Positions 62,664 through 64,000 of a stretch of DNA of 64,000 nucleotides are shown piece after piece (the first letter of the stretch is position 1; the number at the start of each line of letters is the position of its first letter). Both the position numbers and the translations under genes were made by a program. Origin of the DNA: Lumnitzera littorea (Eukaryota > Streptophyta > Magnoliopsida > Myrtales > Combretaceae); assembly GCA_024138015.1 (NCBI GenBank), contig JAMXBB010000010.1, forward strand, positions 7,466,839 through 7,530,838. The letters run 5' to 3'. The notes beneath the pieces were generated by a model, which saw only the letters and a list, made by a program, of their open reading frames with translations, was not told where the DNA came from and did not search any database.

Positions 62664-63983
62664 ATGTCGAAGGATAGTGTCAACAACACTGGTAATAGCC
62701 CTCATGGAAGTTTGAGACAACGTATGGATATATTAGAATATCATATTCAGAATCTCACTGGCTCTATCCAATAACTCACCGGATTAGTCAGAGATTGTAG
62801 ATGTAATGGCCAAGAGGAAAGAAAGGAATGGATACCTACAAGTGGAAGTGGCTCTAATGAACTTAATGAGCGACAGCCAAGCCAAGAAGGAGAGAAAATC
62901 GACTCGAGCCGAGAAGAAATGAAAGGAGTGTTAACTCCAAAAGAAATCAAGAAGCCCCGAGAAGAGAGCTGAGGCTGAGAAGGAACTTGGCCGAGCAGAG
63001 CTCTAACAGAAGTGGCCGAACTGAGGTGAATCGACTAGCTTGGAATGCAAAGGATGAACCCCGAGCAACTGGCCGAGGACTTGACAATGTCAAGCTGAAA
63101 CTGCTAACCTTCTGTGGAAGTAGCCGACCCGAAAAGTTCCTTGACTGGGTTCCCTAAGTCGAGAAGTTATTTAAGTGCAATGATTAAGCAAAGGTTAAGC
63201 TAGCTTCATTATCCCTTGTTGAATATGCGAGTCTTTAGTAAGATAAGCTAGTTGTTAAGTGAGATACCGAAGGAGAGGAGCCGATCAGAACTTAGAGGCT
63301 TATGAAAAGATTGATGAACCAACGCTTTGTGCTAACTTATTTTAAGCAAGAGATGCTCCATGCTTTCTAATACCTGAGACAAGGTTGAAATACTGTTAAA
63401 GAGTATTTGTAAGAGTTTAAGACCTCGATGACGAGATGTGAGATTGTCGAGCCACATCGGGATGACATTGCTAGATTCTTGAGTGGACTCTGGGATGACA
63501 TTGCCGACATAGTTAAATTGCAGTCGTTCAACTCTTCAGATGAGTTAATTAATTAGCATTAAGAGTGGAGAAGCAGAAGAGGAGAAGGCATCAAAAGCTG
63601 AGTAGCCGACCTCAACAAGGTAACCCTAAGCCTGAGAGGTATGCCGAAAGAAGGAAAGAAAAGAAGATGGAGAAAGGAGAGCCTAGCTAACCAATCCATG
63701 CCGAGAAAAATATTACAGAGAAAGAAAAGGCACCCGGCAACAAGGCCCAAGAAGTAAAGTGCTTCGAGTGCTTAGACTACGGATACATTACATCCCAATG
63801 CTCAAAGAAGAGGGTCATGGCCTTGAAGGGTGAAGGGCCCGAGGCTCAAATTGAGAGTTAAAGTGACAAGAGCTCGGATGATCAGTTAATAGAAGAAGAT
63901 ATCTATCTAGAGGACCTGGATAAATTCTTAGTTACGACCATAGAAGCTAACCTGAAGGCAAATCCCGGACAAAGGGAAAATTT
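62664..63983 (+). pseudogene. Decayed gypsy gag with altered zinc knuckle
   Basis: Capsid gene relic starting at ATG 62664 (MSKDSVNNTG), 200 bases after the primer site. The retrotransposon gag domain lies at about 63086-63560: KLKLLTFCGSS.PEKFLDWV, VEKLFKCND, KVKLASLSLVEYASL, LMKRLMNQRFV.TYFKQEML, TVKEYL.EFKTSMTRCEIVE, DDIARFLSGL. The knuckle is at 63760-63801 and reads CFECLDYGYITSQC, with Tyr where His belongs (CAC to TAC is a single C-to-T change). An acidic stretch follows. Many TAA/TAG/TGA stops and a frame change lie between the N-terminal part and the capsid domain, so no working protein is made. The end given is where readable similarity fades at the window edge. Confidence 0.85.
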
Positions 63984-64000
63984 ATTTCCCATGTAGTACT

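Larger units (their letters stand above)
61400..64000 (+). mobile_element. Ty3/gypsy element, 5' part, cut by window end
   Basis: LTR (about 61400-62448), a three-base gap, initiator-tRNA primer site (62452-62463), leader, and gag from ATG at 62664. It is GC-richer than its surroundings, with many CCGA words. It continues beyond the window, where protease and pol should lie. The left LTR edge is approximate. Confidence 0.8.

Noticed and set aside
1..64000. CRISPR array, operon or other prokaryotic system
   Set aside because: No regular spacer array, no ribosome-binding sites, and the element content is that of a plant nuclear genome.

Overview
This window looks like gene-poor, AT-rich intergenic DNA from a flowering plant, probably a eudicot; the species cannot be named from the sequence. 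The evidence is the element content: plant L1-type LINE ORF1/ORF2 remains, Ty1/copia and Ty3/gypsy gag remains, several TG...CA LTR-like units with 5-bp target duplications, a Cassandra-type TRIM carrying 5S rRNA-like sequence, inverted-repeat MITEs and many microsatellites. I found no host protein-coding gene, tRNA gene or functional rRNA gene that I could defend. The coding traces I recognise are decayed transposon genes with stops and frameshifts.

Layout. 0.9-1.6 kb: copia gag relic (minus). 3.6-11.5 kb: a nearly complete but dead LINE (minus), with its RNase H domain split by a 2.3-kb LTR-like unit (A, 3855-6172) and a foldback MITE at its 5' side (11490-11872). 14.07-15.58 kb: a short LTR element (minus) with direct LTRs and no recognisable coding part. 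17.6-20.4 kb: a possible minus-strand LTR hosting a complete Cassandra TRIM (18033-18592). 21.8-25.0 kb: another LTR-like block (E). 25.0-31.4 kb: no feature recognised beyond low-complexity tracts. 31.44-32.46 kb: an LTR-like block with a TATA box and 29-bp tandem repeats. 34.65-40.90 kb: a 6.25-kb unit made of two arms of about 2.2 kb in inverted orientation, flanked by one 5-bp duplication; this is the most unusual object here. 41-42.2 kb and 58.9-60.0 kb: two copies, in opposite orientation, of one LTR-like family. 42.7-51.7 kb: a dispersed repeat of about 0.3-kb units interrupted by a 1.2-kb inverted-repeat element and by LTR-like unit D; LTR-like unit B lies between. 52.47-55.42 kb: LTR-like unit C. 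55.7-56.3 kb: a second LINE ORF1 relic (plus). 57.35-58.2 kb: TA/TATG-rich low-complexity DNA. 61.4-64.0 kb: the 5' part of a gypsy element (LTR, primer-binding site, decayed gag) running off the window end.

How the parts fit. This is a nested-insertion landscape rather than an operon or pathway. Several insertions can be ordered relative to their hosts: unit A after the LINE, Cassandra after its surrounding sequence, and the 1.2-kb MITE and unit D after the dispersed repeat. LTR-like units A and B are one family; C and D share a 3' part and form a second. All alignments were made by eye, so identities are not quantified and boundaries marked approximate should be treated as such.
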